Shown here: piece after piece, positions 12,227 to 24,883 of the stretch
Position numbering within the stretch: position 1 is the first letter of the stretch
Layout: every line of letters starts with the position of its first letter
Assembly: GCA_037957365.1 (NCBI GenBank)
Contig: JARHVA010000667.1
Span: 1,552,501 to 1,616,500, forward strand
Reading direction: 5' to 3'
DNA from: Torreya grandis
Taxonomy: Eukaryota; Streptophyta; Pinopsida; Cupressales; Taxaceae
Length of the DNA: 64,000 nt
Translations under genes and position numbers: made by a program
The notes under the pieces: generated by a model
What the model was told of the DNA's origin: nothing
The model's database searches: none
The model's input: the letters and a program-made list of their open reading frames with translations, nothing else

Positions 12227-12935
12227 GTGAAATATGAAGGCCAGACGAGGCGAATCCGTTTTAAGAATTCCCACATATCTTTTGATGAGTTTAAATACAA
12301 AATTTTCTCAATGTTGGAGATCAATGGGGATGGCGTGCTGTTAATTTAAATTATATAGATGAAGACATTGATCTCATCATTGACTTAAATGAAGCATTGA
12401 GACAGGAACTATACCCAATTCGGGTGGAGGAATCAAGAGAGCAGAAAGACATCCATGAGCAGAAAGGCATCCATTGGAACCGTTCGGAGGCAGTGGCGGT
12501 CCATATCACTAAAACGATGAGCATTTTGAAGGGATACAGGCAATTACTGTAGCCATGGTTTCAGCTTGTTTGCATTCGATTTAAATTGACTATGCGAATT
12601 TCTCTGCCTCAAAACGCGGAGGTGCCGTCTCGTTGTAGCATTTTTTTTAATTTTTTACAATGTTATGTGTTTATTGTTTGTTTCATGTGCAGGTTCTGTT
12701 CAAATATGCAAATGAAAAATTGGTAAAGATAAGCGGATATGCGGGAGCTGTGGGTGATGAATGGACTGTGATCAAAGGTTTGACATTGGAAACAAATATT
12801 GCAAAATATTGGCCGTTCGGTGTATCGGATTGGATTCCTTTCGACGCTGATACTAAAGGAGAGGTAGTTGGAGTTTATGGCCGAACAGTACTGGATGCTT
12901 GGCCTCCCAGAGGTTTTAAGATTCACATACCGTAA
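12227..12935 (+). pseudogene. Broken gene with a PB1 domain followed by a jacalin-like lectin domain
   Basis: After an acceptor-like TTTAGCAG at 12226, frame 2 reads 'VKYEGQTRRIRF' and 'ISFDEFKYKIFSMLEI', the first half of a PB1 domain with its basic Lys. The second half continues after a frame shift near 12318 as 'WRAVNLNYIDEDIDLII', containing the acidic OPCA motif. A linker with an 18-bp duplication near 12440-12475 follows. A third frame then gives 'PLEPFGGSGGPYH', a stop, 'DEHFEGIQAITV' and, after a second stop, 'IDYANFSASKRGG'; this is the N-terminal half of a jacalin fold. An intron ends at 12692 (GTGCAG). The last exon (12693-12935) reads 'KLVKISGYAGAVGDEWTVIK' and 'EVVGVYGRTVLDAWPPRGFK', then TAA. 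PB1 mediates protein pairing; jacalin domains bind sugars. Two shifts and two stops make it a pseudogene. Confidence 0.75.
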
Positions 12936-13959
12936 TAAGTGGATCCCTATTTTCTAATCACATACCCATGCCGCGAAGTAAAAGATATGTGAAGTTTTTG
13001 AGCTTTCCAAAATATTACACAATGATGTTAAGTTTAATCTACACAGCCACTTATGACATTATGATTCGAGTTTTTAATTGTAAAAATATTATTCTTGTTA
13101 AAGTGGAAGCAACCATTGTTTTGGAAAACTAAAATGTGAATATTTAAACAAATAATATGACCGGTTAGATATTTAATATTGCAGCATTTCTTTATAAAAA
13201 TTATACTCAAGTATTTTATAATGACTAGTATTTTATAGTCAGTTCAGGTGTTTTCTAGATGATTGGTATTTTATAATCAGGGATAGTTATGTGTTGAATA
13301 ATTGAATTGGATAGCCGTTTTTTTAGATATCATTATATTAACATAAAATATGCTCTTCAAAGTAGAAGTAAAGGATCTAAGATATGCTTAAACTAAGCAG
13401 AAAACTTAAGTTATTCTGTTAGATGACAGGGTTTGGTTTGTGCATCATGAATCAATGTTTTTCTGAATTTTCATATCAATTGGCAGCTCAAACTTGAAAA
13501 TCTTAATCAACTAAAGGTTTAAAATAGATTGATTGTTATAGCTGCACCTCCATGCTAATGATGGGAGTTTGAATCTTCACCATTAACTTTCAAATTTTCA
13601 TTTAAATAGAGATGAAAATTTAAAATATAAATATTTTTATTTAAATTTATTTTAAAATTTTCTTTAGAAAAAAACAATAATAATTTTTAAAAATAGTTAT
13701 TATTTTTATAGAAATAATATATTTCAAATATATGAATTCATTCTTAAAAAATAATTATTTTTCATAAATGTTAAAAATACATAAAAATAAATTGAACAAC
13801 TTCAAAATTAAATTGAAATTATTTTATCAAAACAACTTATACTTTAAAACTAAGCTAGAGATTATGTTATCTTTCTATTCTTAAATAATATTTAAATATT
13901 TTGTCATTATCATTTATTAATACTTTTAATATATATATTGTTCAATTTTATTAATATTC
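12936..13959. other. AT-rich 3' flank of the PB1-jacalin pseudogene
   Basis: No coding signal was recognised. A weak B-box-like string near 13562-13575 (GTTTGAATCTTC) has no convincing A box. Sequence becomes increasingly A- and T-rich toward the tandem array. Confidence 0.4.
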
Positions 13960-14134
13960 TTGATTTGATTTGCATATATCATATGTTTAATTTATTCTCT
14001 GATTTTATTAATATATTTTTAATTTTACAAATTATTTATCTTACTCATAATTCTAAGTCTTGAAAATCTGTAGAAAACTAAAATAAATAAAATTATTCAT
14101 TTTATTTTAAAGCATCAAAACATTAACGAAACTG

Positions 14135-14220
<86 letters not shown>

Positions 14221-14691
14221 CATGTTAGAACATGACCTTTTCATTTAAAAATCATTTTTTAATTAAAAACACTAAATGAAACAACTAATTAAAAAATGTG
14301 TAAAAGTAAAAAGAACAATCAATAAAATTTAGGAATTTTATAAAAATAAGGATCTTAGAATGGTTAGTTAGTATTTTAGTATCAAAAATTAAATTATTTA
14401 TGGTTAAATATTTGTCTATAAAAATAAAAATTGATGTATATAATTAGATTAATTCAATTTAATTTGTGGATATTTACTTAAAATTTAAGAGTTTTATAAA
14501 AACTATGACATTATATGTTTAATTTATTCTCTGATTTTATTAATATATTTTTAATTTTACAAATTATTTACCGTGCTTATAATTGTAAGTCTTGAAATCT
14601 TTGAAAAATTAGAGTAAATAAAATTATTCATTTTATTTTAAAGCATCAAAACATTAACGAAAATATATACGACTACTTCTTCTTCTTCTTC

Positions 14692-14741
<50 letters not shown>

Positions 14742-15230
14742 TATTCTATAATTTTCTGATATTAATTGTATGTTAGAACATGTCATTTTCATTTTAAAAT
14801 TATTTTTTAATTAAAAAATAATTAATGAAATAATTAATTAAAAATTGTGTAGAAGTGAAAAGCACAATCAGTAAAATTTAGGAGTTTTACAAAAATAAGG
14901 ATCTTAGAGTGATTAGTTAGTTCTTTAGTATCAAAAAATTAAATTATTTATGGTTAAATATTTGTCTATAAAAAGAAAAATTGATGTACATAATTAAATT
15001 AATTCAATTTAATTTATGGATATGTACTTAAAATTTAAGAGTTTTATAAAAACAAGGATATTATATGTTTAATTTATTCTCTAATTGTATTAATATATTT
15101 TTAATTTTACAAATTATTTATCCTACTTATAATTGTAAGTCTTGAAAATCTTTGAAAAATAAGAGTAAATAAAATTATTCATTTTATTTTAAAGCATCAA
15201 AACATTAACAAAACTGTATACTTATTATAT

Positions 15231-15263
<33 letters not shown>

Positions 15264-15282
15264 GTATATGTATATATATATG

Positions 15283-15337
<55 letters not shown>

Positions 15338-16082
15338 TCTATAATTTTCTAATATTAATTGCATGTTAGAACATTTTTTAATAAAAAATAATAAATGAAG
15401 CAATTAATTAAAAAATGTGTAGAAGTAAAAAGAACAATCAATAAAAATCTCAGAGTGATTAGTTAGTACTTTAGTATCAAAAATTAAATTATTTATGGTT
15501 AAATATTTGCCTATAAAAATAAAAATTGATGTATATAATTAAAATTATTTCAATTTTATTTGTGGATATGTACTTCAAATTTAAGAGTTTTATAAAACAA
15601 AGACATTATATGTTTAATTTATTCTTTGATTTATTAATTTTTTTTAATTTTACAAATTATTTATCTTATTTATAATTGTAAGTTTTGAAAATCTTTGGAA
15701 AATTAGAGTAAATAAAATTATTCATTTTATTTTAAAGCATCAAAACATTAATGAATTATATATAAATTTAATTATATTATATATATACTTTTATAATATT
15801 AATTGCATGTTAGAACACGTCCTTTTCATTTAAAAATTAGTTTTTATTAAAAAATAACAAATGAAACAATTAATTAAAAAATGTGTAGAAGTAAAAAGAA
15901 CAATCAATAAAATTTAGGAGTTTATTAATTTATTTTCTGATTTTATTAATATATTTTTAATTTTAAAAATTATTTATCCTACTTATAATTTTAAGTCTTG
16001 AAAATCTTTGGAAAATTAGAGTAAATAAAATTATTCATTTTATTTTAAAGCATCAAAACATTAATGAATTGTATATTAATTT

Positions 16083-16175
<93 letters not shown>

Positions 16176-17131
16176 TAATATTAATTGCATGTTAGAACAT
16201 GTCCTTTTCATTTAAAAATCATTTTTAATAAAAAAAATAATATTAAATAAAACAATTAATTAAAAAATGTGTAGAAGTAAAAAGAACAATCAATAAAATT
16301 TAGGAGTTTTATAAAAATAAGGATCTTAGAGTGATTAGTTAGTACTTTAGTATCAAAAATTAAATTATTTATGGTTAAATATTTGTCTATAAAAATAAAA
16401 ATTGATGTATATAATTAAATTAATTCGATTTAATTTTTGGATATGTACTTCAAATTTAAGAGTTTTATAAAAACAAAGACATTATATGTTTAATTTATTC
16501 TTGATTTTATTAACATATTTTTAATTTTACAAATTATTTATCCTACTTATAATTCTAAGTCTTTAAAATCTTTGAAAAATTAGAGTAAATAAAATTATGC
16601 ATTTTATTTTAAAGCATCAAAATATTAACAAAATTGTACACTAATTATATATATATATATATATAGACACACACACATACATATACATACACATACATAC
16701 TCCTTTTTATTTAAAAATCATTTTTTAATAAAAAAATAAAAGAAACAATTAATTAAAAAAATGTAGAAGTAAAAAGAACAATCAATAAAATTTAGGAGTT
16801 TTATAAAAATATAGATCTTAGAGTGATTAGTTAGTACTTTAGAATCAAAAATTAAATTATTTATGGTTAAATATTTGTCTATAAAAATAAAAATTGATGT
16901 ATATAATTAAATTAATTCAATTTAATTTGTGGATATGTACTTAAAGTTTAAAAGTTTTATAAAAACAAGGACAGTATATATTTAATTTATTCTTTGATTT
17001 TATTAATATATTTTTAATCTTACAAATTATTTATCCTACTTATAATTGCAAGTCTTGAAAATCTTTGGAAAATTAGAGTAAATAAAATTATTCATTTTAT
17101 TTCAAAGCATGAAAACATTAACAAAACTGTA

Positions 17132-17176
<45 letters not shown>

Positions 17177-18134
17177 CATTCTATAATTTTCTAATATTAA
17201 TTGCATGTTAGAACATGTCTTTTTCACTTAAAAATCATTTTTTAATAAAAAACAATAAATAAAACAATTAATTAAAAAATGTGTAGAAGTAAAAAGAACA
17301 ATCAATAAAATTTAGAAGTTTATAAAAATAAAGATCTTACAGTGATTAGCTAGTACTTTAGTATCAAAAATTAAATTATTAATGGTTAAATATTTGTCTA
17401 TAAAAATAAAAATTGATGTATATAATTAAATTAATTCAATTTAATTTGTGGATATGTACTTAAAATTTAAGAGTTTTAATTTAAAACAAGGATATTATAT
17501 GTTTAATTTATTTTCTGATTTTATTAATATATTTTTAATTTTACAAATTATTTATGCTATTTATAATTGTAAGTCTTGAAAATCTTTGAAAAATTAAAAT
17601 AAATAAAATTGTTCATTTTATTTTAAAGCATCAAAACATTAACAAGTATACTATATATATGTATGTATGTATGTATATATATTCTATAATTTTCTAATAT
17701 TAATTGCATTTTAGAACATTTCCTTTTCATTTAAAAACTATTTTTTAATTAAAAAACAATTAATTAAAAAATATGTAGAATAAAAAAGAACAATCAATAA
17801 AATTTAGGAGTTTTATAAAAATAAGGATCTTAGAGTGATTAGTTAGTACTTTAGTATCAAAAATTAAATTATTTATGATTAAAAATTTGTCTATAAAAAT
17901 AAAAATTGATGTATATAATTAAATTAATTCAATTTAATTTGTGAATATGTACTTAAAATTTAAATGTTTTATAAAAAGAAGAATATTATATGTTTAATTT
18001 ATTCTCTGATTTTATTAATATATTTTTAATTTTACAAATTATATATCCTATTTATAATTGTAAGTCTTGAAAATCTTTTGAAAATTAAAGTAAATAAAAT
18101 TATTCATTTTATTTTAAAGCATGAAAACATTAAC

Positions 18135-18193
<59 letters not shown>

Positions 18194-18600
18194 TTTTCTA
18201 ATATTAATTGCATGTTAGAACTTTTTTTTATTAAAAACAATAAATGAAACAATTAATTAAAAAACGTGTAAAAATAAAAAGAACAATTAATAAAATTTAG
18301 GAGTTTTATAAAAATGAGGATCTTAAAGTGATTAGTTAGTACTTTAGTATCAAAAATTAAATTATTTATTGTTAAATATTTGTCTATAAAAATAAAAATT
18401 GATGTATATAATTAAATTAATTCAATTTAATTTGTGGATATGTACTTAAAATTTAAAAGTTTTATAAAAACAAGGATATTATAGTAGTTAGTACATAAGT
18501 ATTAAAAATTAAATTATTTATCGTTAAATATTTGTCCAATAAAATAAGAGTTAATATATATAATTTAATTAATTTAATTTAAATTGTAGACACGTAATTA
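13960..18600 (+). repeat. Tandem array of about nine AT-rich units, each carrying a microsatellite
   Basis: A unit of roughly 0.5 kb recurs with landmarks in fixed order: GCATGTTAGAACATGTC, ATGTGTAGAAGTAAAAAG, GATTAGTTAGTACTTTAG, TTTATGGTTAAATATTTG, GGATATGTACTTAAA, TAAGTCTTGAAAATCTTTG, AAAGCATCAAAACATTAA. After the last landmark each unit has a microsatellite: 14136-14218 (TAA then TTA), 14675-14742 (TTC then TTA), 15226-15337 (TA with TG), 15756-15787 (short TA), 16085-16168 (pure TA), 16646-16700 (TA then CA), 17135-17174 (TA), 17646-17682 (TA and TATG), 18137-18190 (TA). Spacing is mostly 485-565 bp, with one short 330-bp unit near 15790-16085 that has lost its middle. No ORF is present. 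A final partial copy fades out near 18600. Confidence 0.9.
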
Positions 18601-19408
18601 ATAGGTAGTAACTTGTTAAAGGTATAACCCTATAAATAGGTCCAAAATAACTCATAACACAATTTTAAAGAATGGATGTCTTCTCATATTATTGTAATTT
18701 TTTAACTTAAAAATTCAATTTAAATATATATTTACTCATCAATTATAATTAATTATATTTAATTTAAAATATAAACAAAATTTAAATTTTTTAATTATAC
18801 GATTATGATATTGTATAATTAATTATTATTTTGGTAAAAAGTAATAAAACAATGCGAATTCAGTTCAACAATATTTCTTATAATAATTCAAATTTATAAC
18901 AAATTTAATTCTATTCTCAACCTACAAAGACTTGACAAATACCTTTCATTTTTAAAGTTAACAATCTTATTTATGATATTAAACTCTGCATAATGATCAT
19001 CAACATATCATTGAAAATCGTGTTAAAGGGAAAACTCAAAACTGACCTAAGCAGCAGTCACTGCTACAATACCCAGTACAAACACCCTGGGACGCCTTCC
19101 AACGCTCCCACACCCAAAATTATGAATCATGTGCAGAGAGGTCTTCAGATGACAGTGGTCATTTCGATGACACTCAGAAATTAAATTATCCAAGTACTGA
19201 ACTTGTGAGGAAGCATGCAATGTGTCAACATTTCATAACAGAATTAATAGGCGAGTTATAGCTAGACGACGAATTGTCTGACAAATTACATCCAACCAGC
19301 TGGCCGAGATGACGCGACGTTTATTATTTATGTGTTCATATTTTCTCAACTTTCCAAATGACGTTCCTCGAATTATATAGATTTTTTTATCTTTTTTCTT
19401 TTTATGAA
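18601..19408. other. AT-rich spacer without recognised gene
   Basis: The stretch between the tandem array and the next LINE fragment shows no motif or domain. A mixed-composition segment at 19010-19200 is open for 63 codons on the plus strand, but the translation resembles nothing I know. Confidence 0.4.
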
Positions 19409-19925
19409 GAATAATAATAATAATAATAAATTTTAACGTCCACGAGATTAAAAATAGTCTATGGGACAGCAAGACAACTCAAGTAGATTTAAGTAGCACT
19501 GTTCGTTTCTTGTGTAGGTTGATGATGAGCCCCCCTAATTGCTCAATGTACTCTTCGTTGAATAGGTTATGCCAAGCACTGTCACATATAGTATCCGCAA
19601 ATTTATCTCTGCTATCTTTGTAGGCCTCACATTCTAGAATAAAGTGTTATTCAGTTTCCACTTTCCCAGAATTGCAAAATCTGCAAATTCTCTCTTCCCA
19701 AGCCTCCTTTGGCCTCTTCTAACACCCGGTCTCACAACGAAGTTGGTGAGAGTTGGTTCTCCGCTGAGCAATAAGAATTTTAGCCCTCCAAGAAATGTTG
19801 GCTCCTATATACGCTTTCTGGAGTTGCTCACAAGTAATATGCAAGTGTGATGACTTATGTAGAGATACGCAGAAAAGATTACTCCCACTCTTAATCCTCC
19901 ACAACAACCAACCGAAATTTATAAT
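19409..19925 (-). mobile_element. LINE 3' fragment, same family as 24735-27545, with (TTA)n tail
   Basis: The minus strand reads 'ILIAQRRTNSHQLRCETGC', matching 'ILMAQLRTGSHHLRCETGR' in the better copy at 24884-27541. A decayed zinc-finger region and the shared 3' end follow. That end, on the plus strand, is TTTTAACGTCCACGAGA then AGTCTATGGGAC (19429-19467). The element stops in a run of TAA/TTA repeats at about 19411-19430 instead of poly-A. The 5' side breaks off near 19910-19925, next to a run of about 16 A. It is a 5'-truncated, non-functional insertion. Confidence 0.8.
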
Positions 19926-20487
19926 TTAAAAAAAAAAAAAAAACCTCTAAACTCTAAATAAATTAAGACGCAAAATTATGGAATAAAACAATAATATCAA
20001 ATGGTCTATTTAAATATGGAGAGATGCTATCAGCGTAATCTCTATTTAGATAATTTTAACAAATAATTTATTAATTATTAATTTATAATTTATAGGTTAT
20101 AAATAAATATTAATAATGTTGGGCAATATGTGTTAATCAGTGGTTAACTTTCTAAGCTTTTACTCTTAAGTTTTGAGAATATTTTTATATTTAATTTTTT
20201 TTTAATGTCAATTTACAGTAATATAATTATAAAATCAATCATTTAAATGTATATAAATAATAACAAATTTATATAAACCACGTTCATGTGAAAGCCAACA
20301 AAGTACACTTTACACTCATATGTTGTGTCCATCAAGAATACGTCAAGCCAGTGTGACTGGTAGACAAGGACAATGTTTAGATTATTAGCAACTAGCAACT
20401 ACCTTTGGCCTAAAATAGTGTTCACACGTAAATTAAGAATTAAGAGATTCGGGGTTTAGACCATTTTTATTAATTACACACATTTTC
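19926..20487. other. Spacer left of the solo LTR
   Basis: No coding signal was recognised. About 40 bases at 20087-20126 resemble 22177-22216 on the other side of the solo LTR, so the LTR lies between two old copies of a short repeat. Confidence 0.45.
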
Positions 20488-22141
20488 TGTAATGTCCCCA
20501 ATTTGACACAAATACACAAAATGGGGGTTTGGCAACAAATCCTACTCAAACTAAAAATAATTGGAAATTTTGAAACTCAAAACCCAACAAACCCTAACTC
20601 GATTAAAATGTTTTGAACACCACAAATAGACATGTAACCTTAGGCACCAATGTTCGTACAAACATATAAAAGATTTCCATGTACCGCTGATTCGATTCCA
20701 CTCTACCTAGATACCAAATAATAACAAAATATTCTAGAATTAAATCACTGTCATAAATACCACTTTCCTCCATGGATATGAAGGAAGTAGGGTTGATTAT
20801 CGTTTCTCTATAATTCTGATTTCAACACCTTGTTAATACTGATTTTATTCCAAATTTCTAACAATTGTTCCTTGACAAATTTCCACCACCAAGCCCTTGT
20901 AGCACTCACCAAATATTTAAATAAAATATTACAGCAATGATTGACCATAAACTAGGGCATGAATGAGATTACAAACCCTCATACACAAGTCGCTAGTCCA
21001 AAGAAAATTCAATAGTAAACAAATGATGTTTTTATTACATAAATGGCCTCAAAACGCTACCAATCATCATGATAAAAATTTTAAAAACATAATAATAATA
21101 TTCAAAAATTATTATAACCAACTAGACACATATTGACCACTCCAAAGGCCTCAAATTTTCTTCTCAATCAAATTGTCCAACTTGGAAAAATCACAATTAA
21201 ATCATAAATTAATACCCAAACCTTAGGAGAGGGTTTGCAAGTGGAGAGCAACCCTTAACGAGTCTTCAAGACCAATAACCCAATCACCAACCTCAAGAAA
21301 ATCCCAACACTCTTAAAAAGGCTTCCAAAACACGCTGCCAACCTTCAATAATGTAATATTTGTCTCAAATAGCTGAAACTTAAAAAATTCATAACTTTCT
21401 CAATACTTAGAATTATGTGCAAATAAGAGCTCAAACTGATCACAAAATTAATGGCTATCAAATAAAAATAATTTCAGATTTTTTTCCTATGGGAAGGCCA
21501 CCAAAACTTGCTTTAAAATTATGAAAACCCTAGTTTCTAGAATTTACCTTCTCAAACACTGTGTTCACTCAAATTTTCAAAAATATGTGGATTTCAAAAC
21601 ACCTTTGTAGATCCACTTGCATGTACACATGCAATTTGAAGTTCATTTACAACCCTTGAATAGAGTTGCCTAAATAGAAAGAATGGAGGTTTTTGTCCCC
21701 AAACCTAAGACACTTCTTGAAAATTTTCGTCTTCAAGAGGTGGAAACCAAGTTTGACATACTTGATCAACAATTCTAATATCCAATAATGCATAACCTTT
21801 AAATGAATCTTTACTTAACTTTATATACCACTCCTCCAAGTGTAGCACCCAAAATTAGAGAGAAGAGTTACATTTCTTTTTAAAATATTAAAAGATCCTC
21901 TTAATTTCACTTTAGGCCTCAAGTGCCCAAGTCCTATAAAACCCACCACTTAAATGAAATAAAAACATAAAGTGATTTTGTATGGCTCAACTCAATATTA
22001 GAAATATAAAGTACCTTTTCTATTATTAACTCCTCACAAGTGGCCTACAATGCTCCATTTCCTTCCTCTACCCTTATCCATCAAAAACAAGAATGGGCTA
22101 AGAGTCCCACGAGGGTCTAAATCGGAAATGGGAACATTACA
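20488..22141 (+). repeat. Solo LTR (1654 bp), Ty3/gypsy-like
   Basis: The segment begins TGTAATGTCCCC and ends GGGAACATTACA, a near-perfect inverted terminus with TG...CA ends. The five flanking bases are TTTTC on the left and TTTTA on the right, a target-site duplication with one mismatch. No primer-binding site, gag or pol adjoins either end, so this is a solo LTR left by recombination between two LTRs. The terminus matches the chromovirus LTR at 62072 (TGTAATGTCCCC), which suggests a related family. There is no ORF inside. Confidence 0.8.
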
Positions 22142-24051
22142 TTTTATTTTAGAGGCCATTATAATTTATATTTTACAATTTATAAGTTACGAATAAATAT
22201 TACCAATGCTTGGCAACTTAATGACACTTTTGGCTAAGACAACTATGACATTTGTATAACTATATTAACTAATAGTTCATTTAATATAAATATTTGGACA
22301 TTATTAAAGCGACATTGCGACTCTTCAAGTGATGTGTTGTCCTGATCATTAGCTCTAACCACTTCGTGACATGACTACCTGTCAAGCTCCATAATTTTTG
22401 TTATTATTGGCTTTACTATGATTATTACATAGTATATATCTCTTTGAATGCAATTACTTTCCCCCCAAAAATTATCCTTGTGTCTTCTTTCTTGCACACA
22501 TAAAAATTGATCCTGCACAACATCTTTATTTGTATTCCTAATTCGAGAAAAAAAAATAGTCTTTAATTTCTATTTATTACTTCATTTTTTTTCAAATTTA
22601 CATCATGACGATGATTCAAAACTAGTAATTAGCTCTTGTGTGCTTTAGATATCTCCATTTAACCTATTAATATTTAAATTAATTAAACAAGAATTTTCCT
22701 AATTCATTTTCTTGCAAAAATAATTGTATCACTGATAATAATCTATTTTATATATTATATTACAATACCGCTACTATATAATCAATGTAAATTGTAAAAT
22801 AAATAAGAACCAACCACAATATATTGCACAACTTTTAACTCTTTTTGCATAACAACAAACATAACTATATTTGTCCACTAATTGAGCTGAGGATAAAGCA
22901 TGGGCATTAAGGATTATCCTACTTGGCATTCCGCATAAGCACAAAAATTGTACGAAAATTTCGGTAGTAGAGGACTACATTTTTCAACTATATTAATAGT
23001 GACCGATCATTAATCTATGCATTTTTTCGAATAAATATTTTATAATTTAGCTTAGAATGTCAACACTAAAGCCAATAAATTTATTTCTATTTTATTGATG
23101 TTCCTTACTCTACAAGAATACTTTGTAATAATTTTTCACATGGCTTGTTTTATTCTATTATGCTTTTTACCTATTTTCATTCAACACATTTATGTTACGA
23201 AGATATAAAATATTTTATTCATTTTTTTTACATGTTATCTTGGTTTATTTTTCTCGTTTAACATTATTTATTAAAAATTCACATCACATTTAATAGCTTC
23301 AAACTGTTTAATCACTTGGTTGTGTCGCTGTAAAAACATTGGTTCCTAAACACTTGATATAAAATTAAATTAAATGAGATATCTAGCACCCTGCTCAGTG
23401 AGAACCATCATCTTAAGTAAGTCTAATGAAGACCTAAAACTATGCCATTAATGTATTAAAAATATTTAATTATATCCTTTTTTAATATTTAGTTCATAAA
23501 AATCAATTTTTATAATAATTAAAATGTACGTAAGTAATGTGATTTCATTCATCGGTTTGTTTTCTCTTTCTTCTTCTTTTATTTGTCTACTTGTTTGTTT
23601 GATAAGTTTAGCCCGTGAAATTTCTGATCCACGATGAAGATGATGTGATAGGACTCATCTTTAAAGGAATAATAATTATGTTAAAGTTTTAAATATTTAC
23701 TTAGAGCAATATGAACAAAGAATACAAACGCAATACAATAATATTGAAGATGTTTTAGCTAAAAACCATTTTTTCTAATATGAAGCCATGGTAACATTGA
23801 CCATTTCTTATGTTGTCTACATACTCATAATTTATATGTAATTTATTACAAATTCACTAACAAATTTAAGCACAAACAATTGTTAATACAAACGTAGAGA
23901 CTAACCACTACACGACCCTTATTTTTCAAACCCTCTATGATAAAATGTTACCTAAATATTTATATTTCTATTTATTTAAGTAAATTAAGTACATATTTTA
24001 TAAAAATAAATGTTAAATAAAATTATAATAAGATTACTTTGAAATTTTAAA

Positions 24052-24056
<5 letters not shown>
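22142..24056. other. AT-rich spacer without recognised gene
   Basis: I see no domain, LTR end or LINE motif on either strand. Short T-rich and A-rich tracts are common. Confidence 0.4.
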
Positions 24057-24101
<45 letters not shown>

Positions 24102-24238
24102 CATAATGTTTATTAAATTTAATTAAAATATTATATCAAAAACAAAAAAATTGAACTTTATATATATATATATATATCATAATGTTTATTAAATTTAATT
24201 AAAATATTATATCAAAAACAAAAAAAATTGAACTTTAT
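24057..24238 (+). repeat. TA microsatellite followed by a 76-bp tandem duplication
   Basis: About 43 bases of TA repeat (24057-24100) are followed by two near-identical copies of a unit starting CATAATGTTTATTAAATTT at 24102 and 24178. A second TA run (about 24160-24176) sits between the copies. The duplicate may have come from slippage or unequal exchange at the TA runs. Confidence 0.85.
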
Positions 24239-24734
24239 AAAAATATTAGATTTAAAATATAAAATTTAATATTATTATTTTATTTAAAATTGTGATATTC
24301 ACAAAATAGACATGCATTCCAAATTGTATAATAGAGCTCAAAGTATGAGAATTGGCCCTGGATCCATCGACTTCCCAAACATAAAATAAAATGACCAAAT
24401 TCACTAAATTATCCAATTGCAAGTCGACTGCGGATTTCAAAAACGCTTTAATGGAATAACTTTATTATTTTGGACGCATTAAATTTTTAAACTTAGTCAC
24501 AACAGGCCTTGTTTGTTTCCCGAAGATGATAGTTAATTTGTGATCCATTTCGCTTTGCCACTGTCTCAACATTTATGAGACTTACTTTTGATGAGACAGC
24601 CTCTTTTTCAGTCCTTTTCAATCGCTTGAGAACGAATTTAATGTTCTATTCTACGGGTTTTACTTGCGTCAGCAATGAAATTGTGGTCCTTCGGCTTATG
24701 CATGGTGGAAAATTGAAAATTGATCTTGGAATTA

Positions 24735-24772
24735 TCGTAAAGAAATGATATGAAAATGAAATGAAATGAGTT
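24735..24772 (-). repeat. Microsatellite-like 3' tail of the LINE
   Basis: On the plus strand the end reads GAAATGATATGAAAATG followed by AAATGAAATGAG, directly before GTTTTAATAACGTCCACGAG, the conserved 3' end of the family. In element orientation the tail is therefore a run of CATTT-like units. The sister copies have TTA and CATT units at the same point. Confidence 0.7.
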
Positions 24773-24883
24773 TTAATAACGTCCACGAGACCAAAAAGTC
24801 TATGGGACTAAGTGTCAAGACCATTAGAGATTTTTTATATTTCTTTCAAAGTCATCTCGTCTCCTATGAATCTTTACCAACAG

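Noticed and set aside
12663..12926. An 87-codon minus-strand open frame across the jacalin exon.
   Set aside because: It is antisense to an exon with a clear jacalin-like translation.
13540..13590. A B-box-like GTTTGAATCTTC as a SINE or tRNA.
   Set aside because: No A box in proper place and no cloverleaf.
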